From: Bacteroidota bacterium
GTDB lineage: Bacteria > Bacteroidota > Ignavibacteria > Kapaibacteriales > UBA2268
Direction of reading: 5' to 3'
NCBI GenBank assembly: GCA_021824625.1
Contig: JAKAKE010000085.1
Coordinates: 1 to 38,311, forward strand
Length of the DNA stretch: 38,311 bases
Shown here piece by piece: positions 26,901-35,325 of this stretch; position 1 is the first letter of the stretch; every line of letters starts with the position of its first letter. The notes below the pieces were generated by a model. That model was given only the letters and a program-made list of their open reading frames with translations, did no database searches and was not told where the DNA came from. A program made the translations under genes and the position numbers.

Positions 26901-27209
26901 TTAATGGTTAGTTCTGTTCAGGACAATTCCCGCAATTCTTATTTTCTGAAAGTATATCCTAACCCATCCTCCGGTATAATCAATATAGAATTTTTCAATA
27001 ATGAGCCGGACAATTTTGAAATTGAAATAACTAATGTTTATGGAATAACTGTCAGAAAAATTTACTCCCGAAAAATTGGAGAAGAAATAATTAAGACAGT
27101 TTGGGATGGCACAGATTCTAATTCCAACAAGGTGTTTTCTGGTGTTTACTTTGTAATAATAAAAAGTAAATCATTTACTTTATCAGAAAAATTTGTGCTG
27201 ATTAATTAA
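23991..27209 (+). CDS. T9SS-exported sialidase-like propeller/PKD-repeat protein
   Basis: A 1072-residue paralogue in architecture of the upstream gene, 82 bp away. A signal peptide (YFLYIVLIFLSTNLFAQ) is followed to about residue 375 by BNR/sialidase-type repeats (YYKRSTNAGVTWGPDTRLT, YRRSTDFGATWGPEI). The same linker module (SAPAQLCTGASFQVGYQV, FTAQLSD) follows, then about six PKD-like repeats, and a C-terminal T9SS sorting tail (KVYPNPSSGIINIEF ... GVYFVIIKS). No full sialidase active site (Arg triad plus FRIP) is evident, so enzymatic activity is doubtful. A seven-G run directly serves as the ribosome binding region, 2 nt before ATG 23991. Confidence 0.9.
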   Translation: MKNYFLYIVLIFLSTNLFAQWESDRKLSTAEVNAQTNENNGQCIAVSGNVVHVVWADAIGGSGIYYKRSTNAGVTWGPDTRLTASPSISDLPSIAVVGNNVHVAYRDSTPSAWTSNYIRSTDGGITWGSPISLGNYNLMPSIAAYGTYIYVALNILNPGNSEIWCRRSTNNGTSWEPAVQISNAAGRPEGPSISTFGAVVHIAWNDSRTDTMQTFYRRSTDFGATWGPEIQRTHSPVLAIFPSVSVSGADVDLVWDDGRFGNYEIYHLRSSDFGANWGTEERLSFDALSSLYPNLVRSGSHLHVAWTGGGLFYKHSSDGGTTWENPVPLVNAASQPTLSFIAVTGNVVHVIWTDSRDGHKAIYYKRNPTGNAAPPSNTITVSSAPAQLCTGASFQVGYQVTGMFFDDNVFTAQLSDGIGRFTNPIDIGTLNSKNSGTINAFIPFSVTPASGYRIRVNSSSPPATGEENDFDISLNNHPTPSIQGMSLVCQNSSQTFSTPFTAGNSYKWTITGGSVSGLDTQRTIIVNWNTSNTFGKVSLKETIINTGCSDTVSKIITFIPHPTPNIQGPIISCRNNYQTFSTNAVTGHLYKWTVDGGSIVGPDDRNTLLVEWATIMSSGTITLVETVDIYGCTGSDKHYVDINPVPRPLITGSINTCNKSTENYSTFNTKGNSYLWRVIGGTILGEDNKTDIQVNWNTSNSSGTVTLVETTDSTGCSDSTSIKVTVNPGLIIGISGPMTVKKGSTRNYSGQSSGILSYKWNVTGGIIWGVDNLKDVSVVWGTQKTGTIKLTCMNSNGCIDSLQKNISIGNSSIGITGSEIVCEQSDADYATPFISGTTNEWTAIGGSIEGSNSDTIVQVKWGNAGNGSLILIQTVDATQHKDTAKLDIAISALPQVSIIGADTVVIGRQYTYIASPTDGTYQWEAINGTIIGSTTNRVAEIKWKSNNNCIAKVTETNIGGCIDSASLDMKLMVSSVQDNSRNSYFLKVYPNPSSGIINIEFFNNEPDNFEIEITNVYGITVRKIYSRKIGEEIIKTVWDGTDSNSNKVFSGVYFVIIKSKSFTLSEKFVLIN

Positions 27210-27240
27210 ATTAATTTTATAGACAGACTTGAATCAAAGT

Positions 27241-27276
27241 ATGAGTCCCGAATTATATCGGGACTCATTTTTTTTC
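27241..27276 (+). terminator. Terminator between convergent T9SS and slipin genes
   Basis: A perfect 11-bp stem, ATGAGTCCCGA and TCGGGACTCAT (27241-27251, 27258-27268), with a 6-nt loop, is followed on the plus strand by eight T. It lies 31 bp after the T9SS gene; the slipin gene ends on the other side, so the hairpin may help in both directions. Confidence 0.9.
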
Positions 27277-27291
27277 ATTAGTAATTATTAA

Positions 27292-28056
27292 TTATTTCTG
27301 CTCTGTTTGTTTATCCAACAACTTTAAAAAAGGAGAAATTAAATCAATCGGAATCGGGAATATAGTCGTCGAATTTTTCTCCGTTGCAATATCCGAAAGT
27401 GTTTGCAGGTAACGCAATTGTAATGCAATCGGATGCGACTCGATAATTGTTGCGGCATCAGTCAGTCTTTGCGATGCCTGGTACTCGCCGTCAGCATTGA
27501 TGATTTTGGAGCGTCTCTCCCGCTCGGCTTCCGCCTGCTTTGCCATCGCCCTCTGCATCTCTATTGGAAGGTCAATCTGCTTTACTTCTACTGTACTGAC
27601 TTTGATGCCCCAGGGCTCAGTGTGCTCGTCAATAATTTCCTGAAGCTTTTTGTTAATGCGGTCCCGTTCCGAAAGCAGTTCGTCCATGTCTGATTGGCCC
27701 AGGATACTTCGTAGTGTTGTCTGTGCAATCTGGTTAGTTGCAAAAAGGTAATTTTCGACACTCACTATCGCCCTGTCTGCTTCTACAACACGGAAATAAA
27801 GAACTGCATTTACTTTGATGGATATGTTATCTTTCGTAATTACATCCTGCGGCTGTACGTCCATCGCCACTGTCCTGAGGCTTACTCGCACCATCTTATC
27901 AATAAACGGAATTAGAATAATCAGGCCGGGTCCTTTCACTCCAATCAGCCTTCCAAGCCTGAATATAACAGCCCTCTCGTATTCCCTCAATATTTTAATC
28001 GAAGAGAAAATCACAATAATTAGAAAACCAACGATTAGTAATAACGGCATTGACAT
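27292..28056 (-). CDS. Slipin / SPFH band-7 membrane protein
   Basis: A 254-residue stomatin-like protein with one N-terminal membrane segment (residues about 3-20) and the SPFH domain: [26 protein letters not shown]-like [32 protein letters not shown] and [17 protein letters not shown]. Such proteins form oligomeric microdomain scaffolds and often pair with an NfeD-like protein; no NfeD gene is adjacent here. Start chosen at ATG 28056, with AGAGG about 8 nt upstream; a second Met two codons later is possible. It appears monocistronic. Confidence 0.9.
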   Translation of the reverse strand: MSMPLLLIVGFLIIVIFSSIKILREYERAVIFRLGRLIGVKGPGLIILIPFIDKMVRVSLRTVAMDVQPQDVITKDNISIKVNAVLYFRVVEADRAIVSVENYLFATNQIAQTTLRSILGQSDMDELLSERDRINKKLQEIIDEHTEPWGIKVSTVEVKQIDLPIEMQRAMAKQAEAERERRSKIINADGEYQASQRLTDAATIIESHPIALQLRYLQTLSDIATEKNSTTIFPIPIDLISPFLKLLDKQTEQK

Positions 28057-28510
28057 ATAAACCTCTTTAATAAATATAATTAAAATTTTTTTTTCACAAT
28101 TTGTATGAACAATATTAACATTAATTCAGATTAATTGCAATTTAATTCATAATTCGTTATTCCATTGTCATTTTAAATTTATTTCAGAATCCATACACCT
28201 AATCCACAATCAACTGCTTCAATCCTAAAAATCCCGTTCAGTCAATTTGCGCCCGAATAACCACATGCTTCAGTTTGGGGGGACAGACACGAGGCCAGAG
28301 CCGCTGCATCATCCCAGCCCCACACCTTAAAAGATGTGGTTAATCAAAATCAGCTAAATCACATAAATCATCTTATTCAAGGTTCAGACTATCTTTGCGG
28401 CTTTGGGTGAAACAAAAGAGTATTGATAACGGTTTTCGGCTATGGATGCTTCGACATGTTTAGGGTAACGGCAAACCTTCATTCGTAATTAGTAATTCGT
28501 TATTGAATTA
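28057..28510. other. Gene-free region with repeat debris
   Basis: About 450 bp without a supported gene, between the slipin and the transposase-like gene. It includes the hairpin CCACACCTT/AAGATGTGG near 28319-28340, a fragment 'ctttgcggctttgggtgaaac' like the dispersed repeats at 6.1 and 18.5 kb, and two copies of 'aattcgttatt' (near 28149 and 28493). These look like worn dispersed repeats or old insertion scars. Confidence 0.6.
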
Positions 28511-29659
28511 TTACATCATCAGACTGCATTTATCTAATTTCATTTCGCAGTTGAAATTCATCCCCGGTATCTGTACGGCACGAGTTGCTATTTCCACTAC
28601 AAACACTTTCAGCATTGGGCTTTCATCGCTTAGCTGGAGCAGTTCGGGAAGGCTCCCGCATGAAAAGCTTTTGAATGAAGTTGCTACCGGTATCTGCATA
28701 TATACTGCAAGCCTGCTGAAACCGAACTCCAGGCGGTTAAGCATCCACTTGGCTATCCACCCGTTGATTACAGGAAACGGATTGTCTTTCAGCATATGGA
28801 ATTTCTCAAACCTCTGCTTGAAAGCAGTTCCTAATCCGTCAATCCTTGCACGGGGTTTGTTGTCTAATCTTTCTTTGAGACGGTGTGCAAAAATATTTTG
28901 CGATGCTTTCAATAGCTCCTTCGTCTTATGTCCGTTCAAATCTTTTATATAATGCAGCAGGTTTTCCTTCTTAACAAATTCAAATGATTTCAACGCCTCG
29001 TTGAACAGTTTGGGATTGATTGGCAGTCGCGACAGACAGCAGGTCAGCTCTTTGTCCCTGTATGCTTTGTGGTAGGTGATTTTCAGGTCGGCATCCGGGT
29101 AAACCGCCTGCACTGCATCTTCGATTTGGCGAGAGCCGTTTGTAATAAATGTCCTGCATTTTATTTCCCTTTTGTGCATACGCTCAAGCAGGTGATTCCA
29201 CACAGTTCTCGAATCTTTCCTGCTGATTTCAAATCCGAGGACAACCGTAGAGAGAGCATCCACAGCCATTGCAAGAAACATCTGGTTCGATTTTGACCCT
29301 TTGGCGAGGCAGGAGAAATTACGTCCAATCAGGTATATTAAACGAGGCTCGTGATGGGAAACGCATAAATCAAGATAATCCTCCCAGTGCGGGCATCCAT
29401 CCAGAAATTCCCTTATTTTTTGGTTGATTCTCAGTGGAGAGCTGTGATAAACTTCGACGAGGTCGCGGCAGGTTCTGCCGCCTAAATATGCTTCGACTAT
29501 ATCAAAAGTGCCAGGGCGGATAATCTCGTTTTTTTCCAGCACCCAGGTCTTGCCGCAGTTCCTGCACCGGAAACGTTTGTTCCCTGTGGAGGTCTGCCCA
29601 TGCTTGATTACCTTAGAGCTTTTACAATAGATACATGACGGATTTTTCTCTTCTGCCAT
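28511..29659 (-). CDS. Zinc-ribbon transposase-like protein, mutator/IS256-like, catalytic residues altered
   Basis: A 382-residue protein with an N-terminal zinc ribbon (CIYC ... CRNCGKTW; Cys9, 12, 32, 35), a helical segment resembling a helix-turn-helix, and a core that recalls IS256/IS1249-type transposases. By eye, MAVDALSTVVLGFEIS matches the 'avgid..G..evLGf' strand pair and FITNGSRQIEDAVQAVYPDA the 'vvSDGh.gl..ai..vfP.a' segment. The expected catalytic Asp there is Asn174. The strand expected to hold the first Asp reads LIYLIGRNFS, and the expected TN-x-x-E reads ARIDGLG. I see no terminal inverted repeats. It may be a domesticated or dead transposase; family placement is tentative. 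Confidence 0.55.
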   Translation of the reverse strand: MAEEKNPSCIYCKSSKVIKHGQTSTGNKRFRCRNCGKTWVLEKNEIIRPGTFDIVEAYLGGRTCRDLVEVYHSSPLRINQKIREFLDGCPHWEDYLDLCVSHHEPRLIYLIGRNFSCLAKGSKSNQMFLAMAVDALSTVVLGFEISRKDSRTVWNHLLERMHKREIKCRTFITNGSRQIEDAVQAVYPDADLKITYHKAYRDKELTCCLSRLPINPKLFNEALKSFEFVKKENLLHYIKDLNGHKTKELLKASQNIFAHRLKERLDNKPRARIDGLGTAFKQRFEKFHMLKDNPFPVINGWIAKWMLNRLEFGFSRLAVYMQIPVATSFKSFSCGSLPELLQLSDESPMLKVFVVEIATRAVQIPGMNFNCEMKLDKCSLMM

Positions 29660-29846
29660 CGTTCGTGTTGCTGTCTTAATTCCTTAAAAAATATAAATTT
29701 ATTTTGCCTTAGCAACAAATAGATTATAAAAATACACATACAACATTTATGCAAAATAAGAAAAAAATGTTGCAAAGCAAAAAATTTAAGGAAAAGATAG
29801 ACAACAACGATGATTTTAAAATTTTCATTTGTAATACCTTATAATA

Positions 29847-30641
29847 TTATAATAATATTTTAAAAACTGCTTCATTGATTTTTAATAAATAAACTCCATT
29901 GTAAAAATTAGGTAAATCAATCGTAATTAGATTATCTGTAACTGGTAATTCATAATCAAAGACCTTCAAACCAATCATATTGTAAATTTCAATTCTGAAT
30001 ATATTATAATTTATTTTTTCTGGTATTTTTATATATAACTTTTGTATTGTTGGTAGAGAGTAAATACGATAATTATCTGAATTCAAATTAGTATTTTCTA
30101 TATCTTTCACTCCTATCCATTGATTGCTATCAGGTATGTTTAGAAATTCAAATAAATCAACATATTCGATACTGTCAATAAAGAATTTTAAGGAATCATA
30201 ACAGAAATACTCTTTAATTTTAAATTCAAAAATTCTTCCCCGTAAGCTACCGGAATCTGTTACACCGAATTCTCTTTTTATATAAAATCCTCCTAATATA
30301 CTGGATAGCTCTTTAAATTTAATGTAAGTGTTGTAATAAATAATTGAGTCTATAGCTCTATAATCAACTATCGTATCTGAAGGTATAGGTTTTTGGAAAA
30401 AAACATATTCATCAAAACCGATATATAAACCATTTTTTACATATCGTTTACCAAAAGTTAATGAATTGGGGCATGAATCAATCTTGATTGAGTCAGGGTT
30501 ATAAAAACCTTTATCAAGGTCATCAGGTAGTTCCATTTTTAGGCAACTATCTGATACTTGCCATTGATTTGCTAAAGATGGAATACTAATATTTACAATC
30601 ATCCCAACAATTACTACTAAGAAAAATTTTAAAATTTTCAT
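29847..30641 (-). CDS. Secreted protein with T9SS-like tail, tandem paralogue 3
   Basis: A 264-residue exported protein of unknown function. It has a signal peptide (MKILKFFLVVIVGMIVNISI), then a conserved start to the mature part with SDSCLKMELPDDLDKGFYNPDSIKIDSCPNS in pattern (D-S-C-L-K ... N-P-D-S-x-K-x-D-S-C), shared with the two upstream genes. The C-terminus (IYNMIGLKVFDYELPV ... NFYNGVYLLKINE) resembles a T9SS sorting domain. It starts 14 bp after the upstream paralogue with a six-G run in the ribosome binding region. No catalytic motif is visible. Confidence 0.72.
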   Translation of the reverse strand: MKILKFFLVVIVGMIVNISIPSLANQWQVSDSCLKMELPDDLDKGFYNPDSIKIDSCPNSLTFGKRYVKNGLYIGFDEYVFFQKPIPSDTIVDYRAIDSIIYYNTYIKFKELSSILGGFYIKREFGVTDSGSLRGRIFEFKIKEYFCYDSLKFFIDSIEYVDLFEFLNIPDSNQWIGVKDIENTNLNSDNYRIYSLPTIQKLYIKIPEKINYNIFRIEIYNMIGLKVFDYELPVTDNLITIDLPNFYNGVYLLKINEAVFKILL

Positions 30642-30655
30642 ATTATTATCCCCCC

Positions 30656-31480
30656 TTATTCGCTTTTAAATTTCAATAATTTGTATAAATACTTATTATT
30701 TATTATAATAAAATACAATCCATAATTTAGATTAGATATATCTACTTCAAAGGATTCTTTTTCTTTTCTTTCTATGCTTTTTATGATAAAATTACCAAGA
30801 ATATCATAAATTGAAATAATAATATCGCCCTGTTCAAAAATTAATCCTCTATTAATTAATATTTTATTATCTATAATACTAATATTAAATGCTTGATTTG
30901 TAATATTTGATTCAATAATTGATTTTGTAGCTGGTCTTCTATCAATACCAATATAATTGATAGAATCAGGTGAAAAATTTGCTACTATATAATTTATTAA
31001 AGTATCCGCACATATATAATTATCAAATATCATCAGACAAGTTGGCACCTTAATAAAATCACTGTCATTTGTCAATGCTAAATAATGCCTTTTGAAATAA
31101 TAGGGACCAAATTGATTTTCAATATCCTGAAAAATCATTTTCATATCGTTATGGTTTGAATCAATATCATTCCAGGTATATAAACTATCTTTTAGTAATG
31201 GTCTCTGTATAAATACATATACAAATCTTTCAAAAATTAACATGAATTTCTTTGCGTAATATTGCTTATAAGTAGGTGAATCAAGACATGAATCTACTCG
31301 TACTGAATCTGGATTACCTATAGGATATTCATCACTTCCAATTGGAAGTTTCAAGCAGCTATCTGGTGGCTGATACTGTGCCTTTGCCTGTGGCGGCATA
31401 CACACAAACAAAACAGCAAAAACAAATAAGGCGCATACGAGGACAGAACAATGTTCTGTCCCTACATTTAATTTTTTCAT
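30656..31480 (-). CDS. Secreted protein with T9SS-like tail, tandem paralogue 2
   Basis: A 274-residue paralogue of its neighbours. The leader (MKKLNVGTEHCSVL then VFAVLFVCMPPQAKAQ) is nearly the same as in the gene at 31614-32447, but the mature part differs except for the motif PDSCLKLPIG ... NPDSVRVDSC. The C-terminus (IISIYDILGNFIIKSIE ... LNYGLYFIIINNK) looks like a T9SS sorting tail. The codons for VGTEHCSVL coincide with a palindrome (GGACAGAAC/GTTCTGTCC, 31441-31461) plus CTACA, like the dispersed TGTAGGGACA element. AGGAGG precedes the start. Function unknown. Confidence 0.72.
   Translation of the reverse strand: MKKLNVGTEHCSVLVCALFVFAVLFVCMPPQAKAQYQPPDSCLKLPIGSDEYPIGNPDSVRVDSCLDSPTYKQYYAKKFMLIFERFVYVFIQRPLLKDSLYTWNDIDSNHNDMKMIFQDIENQFGPYYFKRHYLALTNDSDFIKVPTCLMIFDNYICADTLINYIVANFSPDSINYIGIDRRPATKSIIESNITNQAFNISIIDNKILINRGLIFEQGDIIISIYDILGNFIIKSIERKEKESFEVDISNLNYGLYFIIINNKYLYKLLKFKSE
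31441..31461. repeat. Palindromic element inside a signal-peptide coding region
   Basis: GGACAGAAC-AAT-GTTCTGTCC, continued by CTACA, matches one arm of the TGTAGGGACA...TGTCCCTACA palindrome at 12001-12030 and lies within the first 15 codons of the gene at 30656-31480. The corresponding site in the next paralogue (32408-32431) keeps GTTCTGTCCCTACA, but its other arm has decayed. Confidence 0.7.
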
Positions 31481-31561
31481 TTTTCTTTCCTCCTATGTTA
31501 TGTATCTAATCTTTATCATGACACATTAAATGCCAAAAGGTCTCAGAATGTTTTCAATCAG
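31453..31561. repeat. Duplicated promoter/leader segment, copy A
   Basis: This 109-nt stretch is identical, apart from one base (T/A), to 32420-32528. It covers the first codons, ribosome binding site (AGGAGG) and upstream DNA of two adjacent paralogous genes. The near identity contrasts with strongly diverged mature coding sequence. Confidence 0.9.
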
Positions 31562-31613
31562 ATGTTTTCTTATACTTAAATCACCATAGTAAGAATTATT
31601 ATTTAATAAATTT

Positions 31614-32447
31614 TTATTTAGAAATTATAAATTTCTTAATTTTAGAACCATTTTTTAGGAAGAAAATACCATTTGGTAAAAATGATAAATCCAGTTTCAT
31701 TATAATATTATCATTTAATTTCATACATGAATCATGATATACTATATTAAAAATATCATTAAATATTTCAATAATCTGCAAACCGTAGTCATTGCTTGTA
31801 ATATCAATTTTTATAATATCAATAACTGGATTTGGTGAGATTGTTATTTGATATTTATTAATTAAATCCTCATTAACATTAGTTGGTTGGATAGCACGAA
31901 ACGCATAATACACTTCTATTAATGTATCTATTGAATTTAAAAGATAATACTCAATAAACTTGTAATCTTGATATTTTTCAAAAAATATTTTAATCCATGG
32001 ATTTAACATAAATATTGAATCTGGGGGATTATCTTCTAAGCCTGTAAAATAAATTGCTCCTAATTCACCTTGTAATGAATCAAAAGTATTTTTCAACATT
32101 TTATAATTATCACTTATATCGTTAACATTTTTAAAATCATTTTTTGTTAGGATACTATCAAATGGATAATAGTTTTGGGGTAATTTTAAATAATAATATT
32201 TTTTTGCAAATAATTTCCCAAAAGTTTTTGAATACTCACATGAATCTGCTTTAACAGAATCAGGATTATAGGAACCTGTATTTGTCAATACATCATAATC
32301 ATTTGGCCAAATCATTTTGATACAACTATCCGGCGGCTGATACTGAGCTTTTGCCTGTGGCGGCAAACACACAAATAAAACAGCAAAAATAAATAAGCAA
32401 GCGATGAGGATTGAACTGTGTTCTGTCCCTACATTTAATTTTTTCAT
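31614..32447 (-). CDS. Secreted protein with T9SS-like tail, tandem paralogue 1
   Basis: A 277-residue exported protein, first of three tandem paralogues. The leader MKKLNVGTEHSSIL then FIFAVLFVCLPPQAKAQ ends at a likely AQ-YQPPDSC cleavage region, followed by CIKMIWPNDYD ... NPDSVKADSCEYSKTFGKLF. The last 80 residues (KYQITISPNPVIDIIKIDI ... LPNGIFFLKNG) form the clearest T9SS sorting tail of the three. AGGAGG precedes ATG 32447. The middle region shows no recognised domain. Confidence 0.78.
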   Translation of the reverse strand: MKKLNVGTEHSSILIACLFIFAVLFVCLPPQAKAQYQPPDSCIKMIWPNDYDVLTNTGSYNPDSVKADSCEYSKTFGKLFAKKYYYLKLPQNYYPFDSILTKNDFKNVNDISDNYKMLKNTFDSLQGELGAIYFTGLEDNPPDSIFMLNPWIKIFFEKYQDYKFIEYYLLNSIDTLIEVYYAFRAIQPTNVNEDLINKYQITISPNPVIDIIKIDITSNDYGLQIIEIFNDIFNIVYHDSCMKLNDNIIMKLDLSFLPNGIFFLKNGSKIKKFIISK

Positions 32448-32528
32448 TTTTCTTTCCTCCTATGTTATGTATCTAATCTTTATCATGACACATTAAATGC
32501 CAAAAGGTCTCAGAATGTATTCAATCAG
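32420..32528. repeat. Duplicated promoter/leader segment, copy B
   Basis: Second copy of the 109-nt segment at 31453-31561, with one mismatch near the far end. Together the copies imply recent duplication or gene conversion of the regulatory and leader region of two surface-protein genes. Confidence 0.9.
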
Positions 32529-32726
32529 GCTCGACTTAGTCTCTCGATTTGCTTTACACAAACAGTCCGGTAGATTGTTTCAAAAATAAATAAAAGACAT
32601 AAAGCCTTATCGCCACATTCATTTTTCATATTCAAACTTAATCAGAAATAATTAGAAAAGTAAGAAATATTTTGTAAGAGACAAAAAAAGTAATACAGGT
32701 AAGACAGGTATCACCTCGCGATATAA

Positions 32727-34919
32727 TCAATGTATCCTAACAACCTGGCCTATTCTCAGTTTGTCGGGTTTTAAATTTTTGTTGGCTTTTACCAATGAAC
32801 TGAGGCTGACACCATATTTTTTTGCAATTGATGATAGAGTGTCTCCATTCCTTACAGTATGTTTTCTTGATGATTTGGTTTTTTCTTTTTTTACCGGTTT
32901 TGCCTGGCCTGAATCTGTTTTTATTGATTCATTATTTTGTGGAATTGAACTAATTTTATTCAGGCTGTATTTACTGACTTTTGACGAATCCAAAGTTTTT
33001 ATTTTGTTTGAATCTGTATTTTTAGAATTCTGTTTATCAGAAAAATTACCTTTGAGTGAGGTGAGGTTTGGTTTTTTCTGATTATATGTATTGATGACAA
33101 GTTTACTGCCGGAACTAATGTTGTTGCTGTCAACCGGGATATTATTCCAGAGCTTCAAATCATCGAGGAGGACTCTGTATGTGTTTGAAATGCTGTACAG
33201 AGTCTCACCTTTCTTGACAGTATGAATAATCTGAATAGAGTCATCCTGATTATATCCGCTACTAATATTATTATCATTCCCATTGGAGGTTCCATTATCT
33301 TCAGCGTTCCCATTTTTAAAATTACCGGCTATATCTGTAAATTTAACGGGAATTCTCAGTTCGGTACCGGGTTGAAGCTTCACTTTATATCCTTTGAGAT
33401 TATTCGCATCAACCAGCTCGGTTTTCGGGATGTCAAATTTTTTGCTTATTGAGGATATGGTTTCGCCCCTTTCGACCGGATGAATGAACCAGGGCTGTTT
33501 CTCATCGGGTGTCAGAGCATTAAAATTAGAAGTGAATGATTCTTTTTTTCCTTTAGGAATTTTCAGTACATATTTGCCAACATCAGGCGGTGTGAATGCC
33601 CTGATTAGTTCGGGATTCATTTTTTTAATATCATCTTCGGCTGCATTCGGGCCGAGGCATTTTGTGAGTACGGCAAGGCTGACAGGCTCATTGAGTACAA
33701 AAGTATCGTACTTATAATCATCATCAAATTTAATATCGGAGATTTTAATGCCATAGTCTTCGGGATTCAAAGCAATCTTTGCGGCAGCAATGTAAAGAGG
33801 GACATAGTTGCGGGTTTCCCTCGGGAGTTTCTCGCGAATAGTCCAAAAGTCAAGAGGTATGGAATCATCTTCAAATTTTTTCATAGCACGCCTGACACCG
33901 CCATTTCCGCAATTATAAGCCGCAAGAGCCAAATGCCAGTCGCCAAATTCACTGTATAAATCTCTCAGATGCCTCATAGCCGCACGTGTGGATTTTTCCG
34001 GTTCGCGTCTCTCATCCATCCAGACGGATGGTGTGTCGTTTAGTCCGTATAGTTCGCCTGTTGTCCTTATGAATTGCCATAAACCCACTGCCTGTGACCT
34101 CGATACTGCATTGGGATTCAATCCGCTCTCAATCATTGAAAGAAAAATCAGTTCTTCGGGTACCTCTTCCTCGTGAGCAATTTTTCTCATCATGGGAAAC
34201 CATTTCCCGCTTCGTTCCAGCCATTTGATAAAGAATTTCCTGCCGGGATTTTCTGTAAGGAAAGTCAGAGATTTTTGTACAAATTCATTATCTACGAGAG
34301 GAATAGTTAATTCTTTAATTGCATTAGGATTGGAAACAAACTCACCGGCAATAGTTTTTCCATCCTTTGTTTTTGTTTCGTGTTGAATTTCAAGTTGCTT
34401 GAATTTAGGGAAAATTTTAGGCTCGATTTTTTCCACCTGGCGGTAAAATCTATCACGGATAATGAAGAGTTGAGATTCATCATCCAGGATATCGAGGTTT
34501 TTAATGAACATCTCATAATCTTCACTGATTGAATGTGCAAGTTCGTTGAAAGTACTGTTTTTGGTTATGTTAGGATAGCTCGATAAATTATTCAAATATA
34601 GAATTGCATCTTCAAAACACTTCACAGCATTCACAGTATCCTTGGCTTGTACAAATGCCAGAGCCTGAATATATTTTTGTCGGGATTTTTCAAGGTTATT
34701 CCTGACTCTTTCATCATCAATAGTTGAAGGAAGAGGCACCTCATCCAATTCAGAATATTCATCCGGGAAAATATAGAAGCTTTCAGTATCAATTTTAGAC
34801 TTTTTTGATAATTTTGGTTTGGCTGTCTGAGAATACAGCTCTGCCGGTATAAAACACAGGAGGAAAGCCATGATTAGAAAGCTCAATAATATATTTAATT
34901 TTTTTCTATTCAAAATCAT
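32727..34919 (-). CDS. mltD: MltD-like membrane-bound lytic murein transglycosylase with three LysM domains
   Basis: A 730-residue envelope protein. A signal sequence (residues about 8-30) is followed by a helical region and an SLT domain (about 245-385) with catalytic Glu264 in SMIESGLNPNAVS, AVGLWQFI, and LALAAYNCGNGGVRRA. Three LysM peptidoglycan-binding domains follow: HPVERGETISSISKKF, HTVKKGETLYSISNTY and HTVRNGDTLSSIAKKYGVSL at the C-terminus. Serine/lysine-rich linkers separate the last two. It cleaves murein glycan strands to 1,6-anhydro products. It is apparently monocistronic. Confidence 0.93.
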   Translation of the reverse strand: MILNRKKLNILLSFLIMAFLLCFIPAELYSQTAKPKLSKKSKIDTESFYIFPDEYSELDEVPLPSTIDDERVRNNLEKSRQKYIQALAFVQAKDTVNAVKCFEDAILYLNNLSSYPNITKNSTFNELAHSISEDYEMFIKNLDILDDESQLFIIRDRFYRQVEKIEPKIFPKFKQLEIQHETKTKDGKTIAGEFVSNPNAIKELTIPLVDNEFVQKSLTFLTENPGRKFFIKWLERSGKWFPMMRKIAHEEEVPEELIFLSMIESGLNPNAVSRSQAVGLWQFIRTTGELYGLNDTPSVWMDERREPEKSTRAAMRHLRDLYSEFGDWHLALAAYNCGNGGVRRAMKKFEDDSIPLDFWTIREKLPRETRNYVPLYIAAAKIALNPEDYGIKISDIKFDDDYKYDTFVLNEPVSLAVLTKCLGPNAAEDDIKKMNPELIRAFTPPDVGKYVLKIPKGKKESFTSNFNALTPDEKQPWFIHPVERGETISSISKKFDIPKTELVDANNLKGYKVKLQPGTELRIPVKFTDIAGNFKNGNAEDNGTSNGNDNNISSGYNQDDSIQIIHTVKKGETLYSISNTYRVLLDDLKLWNNIPVDSNNISSGSKLVINTYNQKKPNLTSLKGNFSDKQNSKNTDSNKIKTLDSSKVSKYSLNKISSIPQNNESIKTDSGQAKPVKKEKTKSSRKHTVRNGDTLSSIAKKYGVSLSSLVKANKNLKPDKLRIGQVVRIH

Positions 34920-35325
34920 TCTAATTCTTCAATATAATTTTCAGGAACAAACAATATAAAGTATATACTCTATAAAGACAAATAAATTTTGATTAAAAAA
35001 GATTAATCGTTTGTTATTAAATATTGGACTTATGAATTATCCGGTAAATTTAAGATTGCTGTTTCAATAAAAAGGGGGAAATTTTTTTTAAGATTATTCT
35101 GAATAATTCACTTATAAATTGACTGAAAAAAATAATGCACATCCAATTAATTAACAAAAGGTTATAAATTTAGCCAATGATAAATTAAATTTTAAATCTT
35201 CCTAAATTATTAAAATTCATAAACTTACAAAATATTTTTCTTGTTTTTTTGTCTTAAATACTATAATTTTGAATATAAGATAATTTGATAATTAAAAATA
35301 TAGTTTTATTAATACTGAGGTCAAA
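34920..35325. other. AT-rich divergent intergenic region
   Basis: About 400 bp between mltD (minus) and the SQR-like gene (plus), very AT-rich with long A/T tracts. Both promoters should lie here. I cannot point to a specific promoter, operator or repeat, and no coding sequence is supported. Confidence 0.6.

Noticed and set aside
23991-27209. Active sialidase.
   Set aside because: BNR-type repeats are present, but I do not see the arginine triad or FRIP motif of true sialidases; the protein looks like a structural propeller/PKD surface protein.
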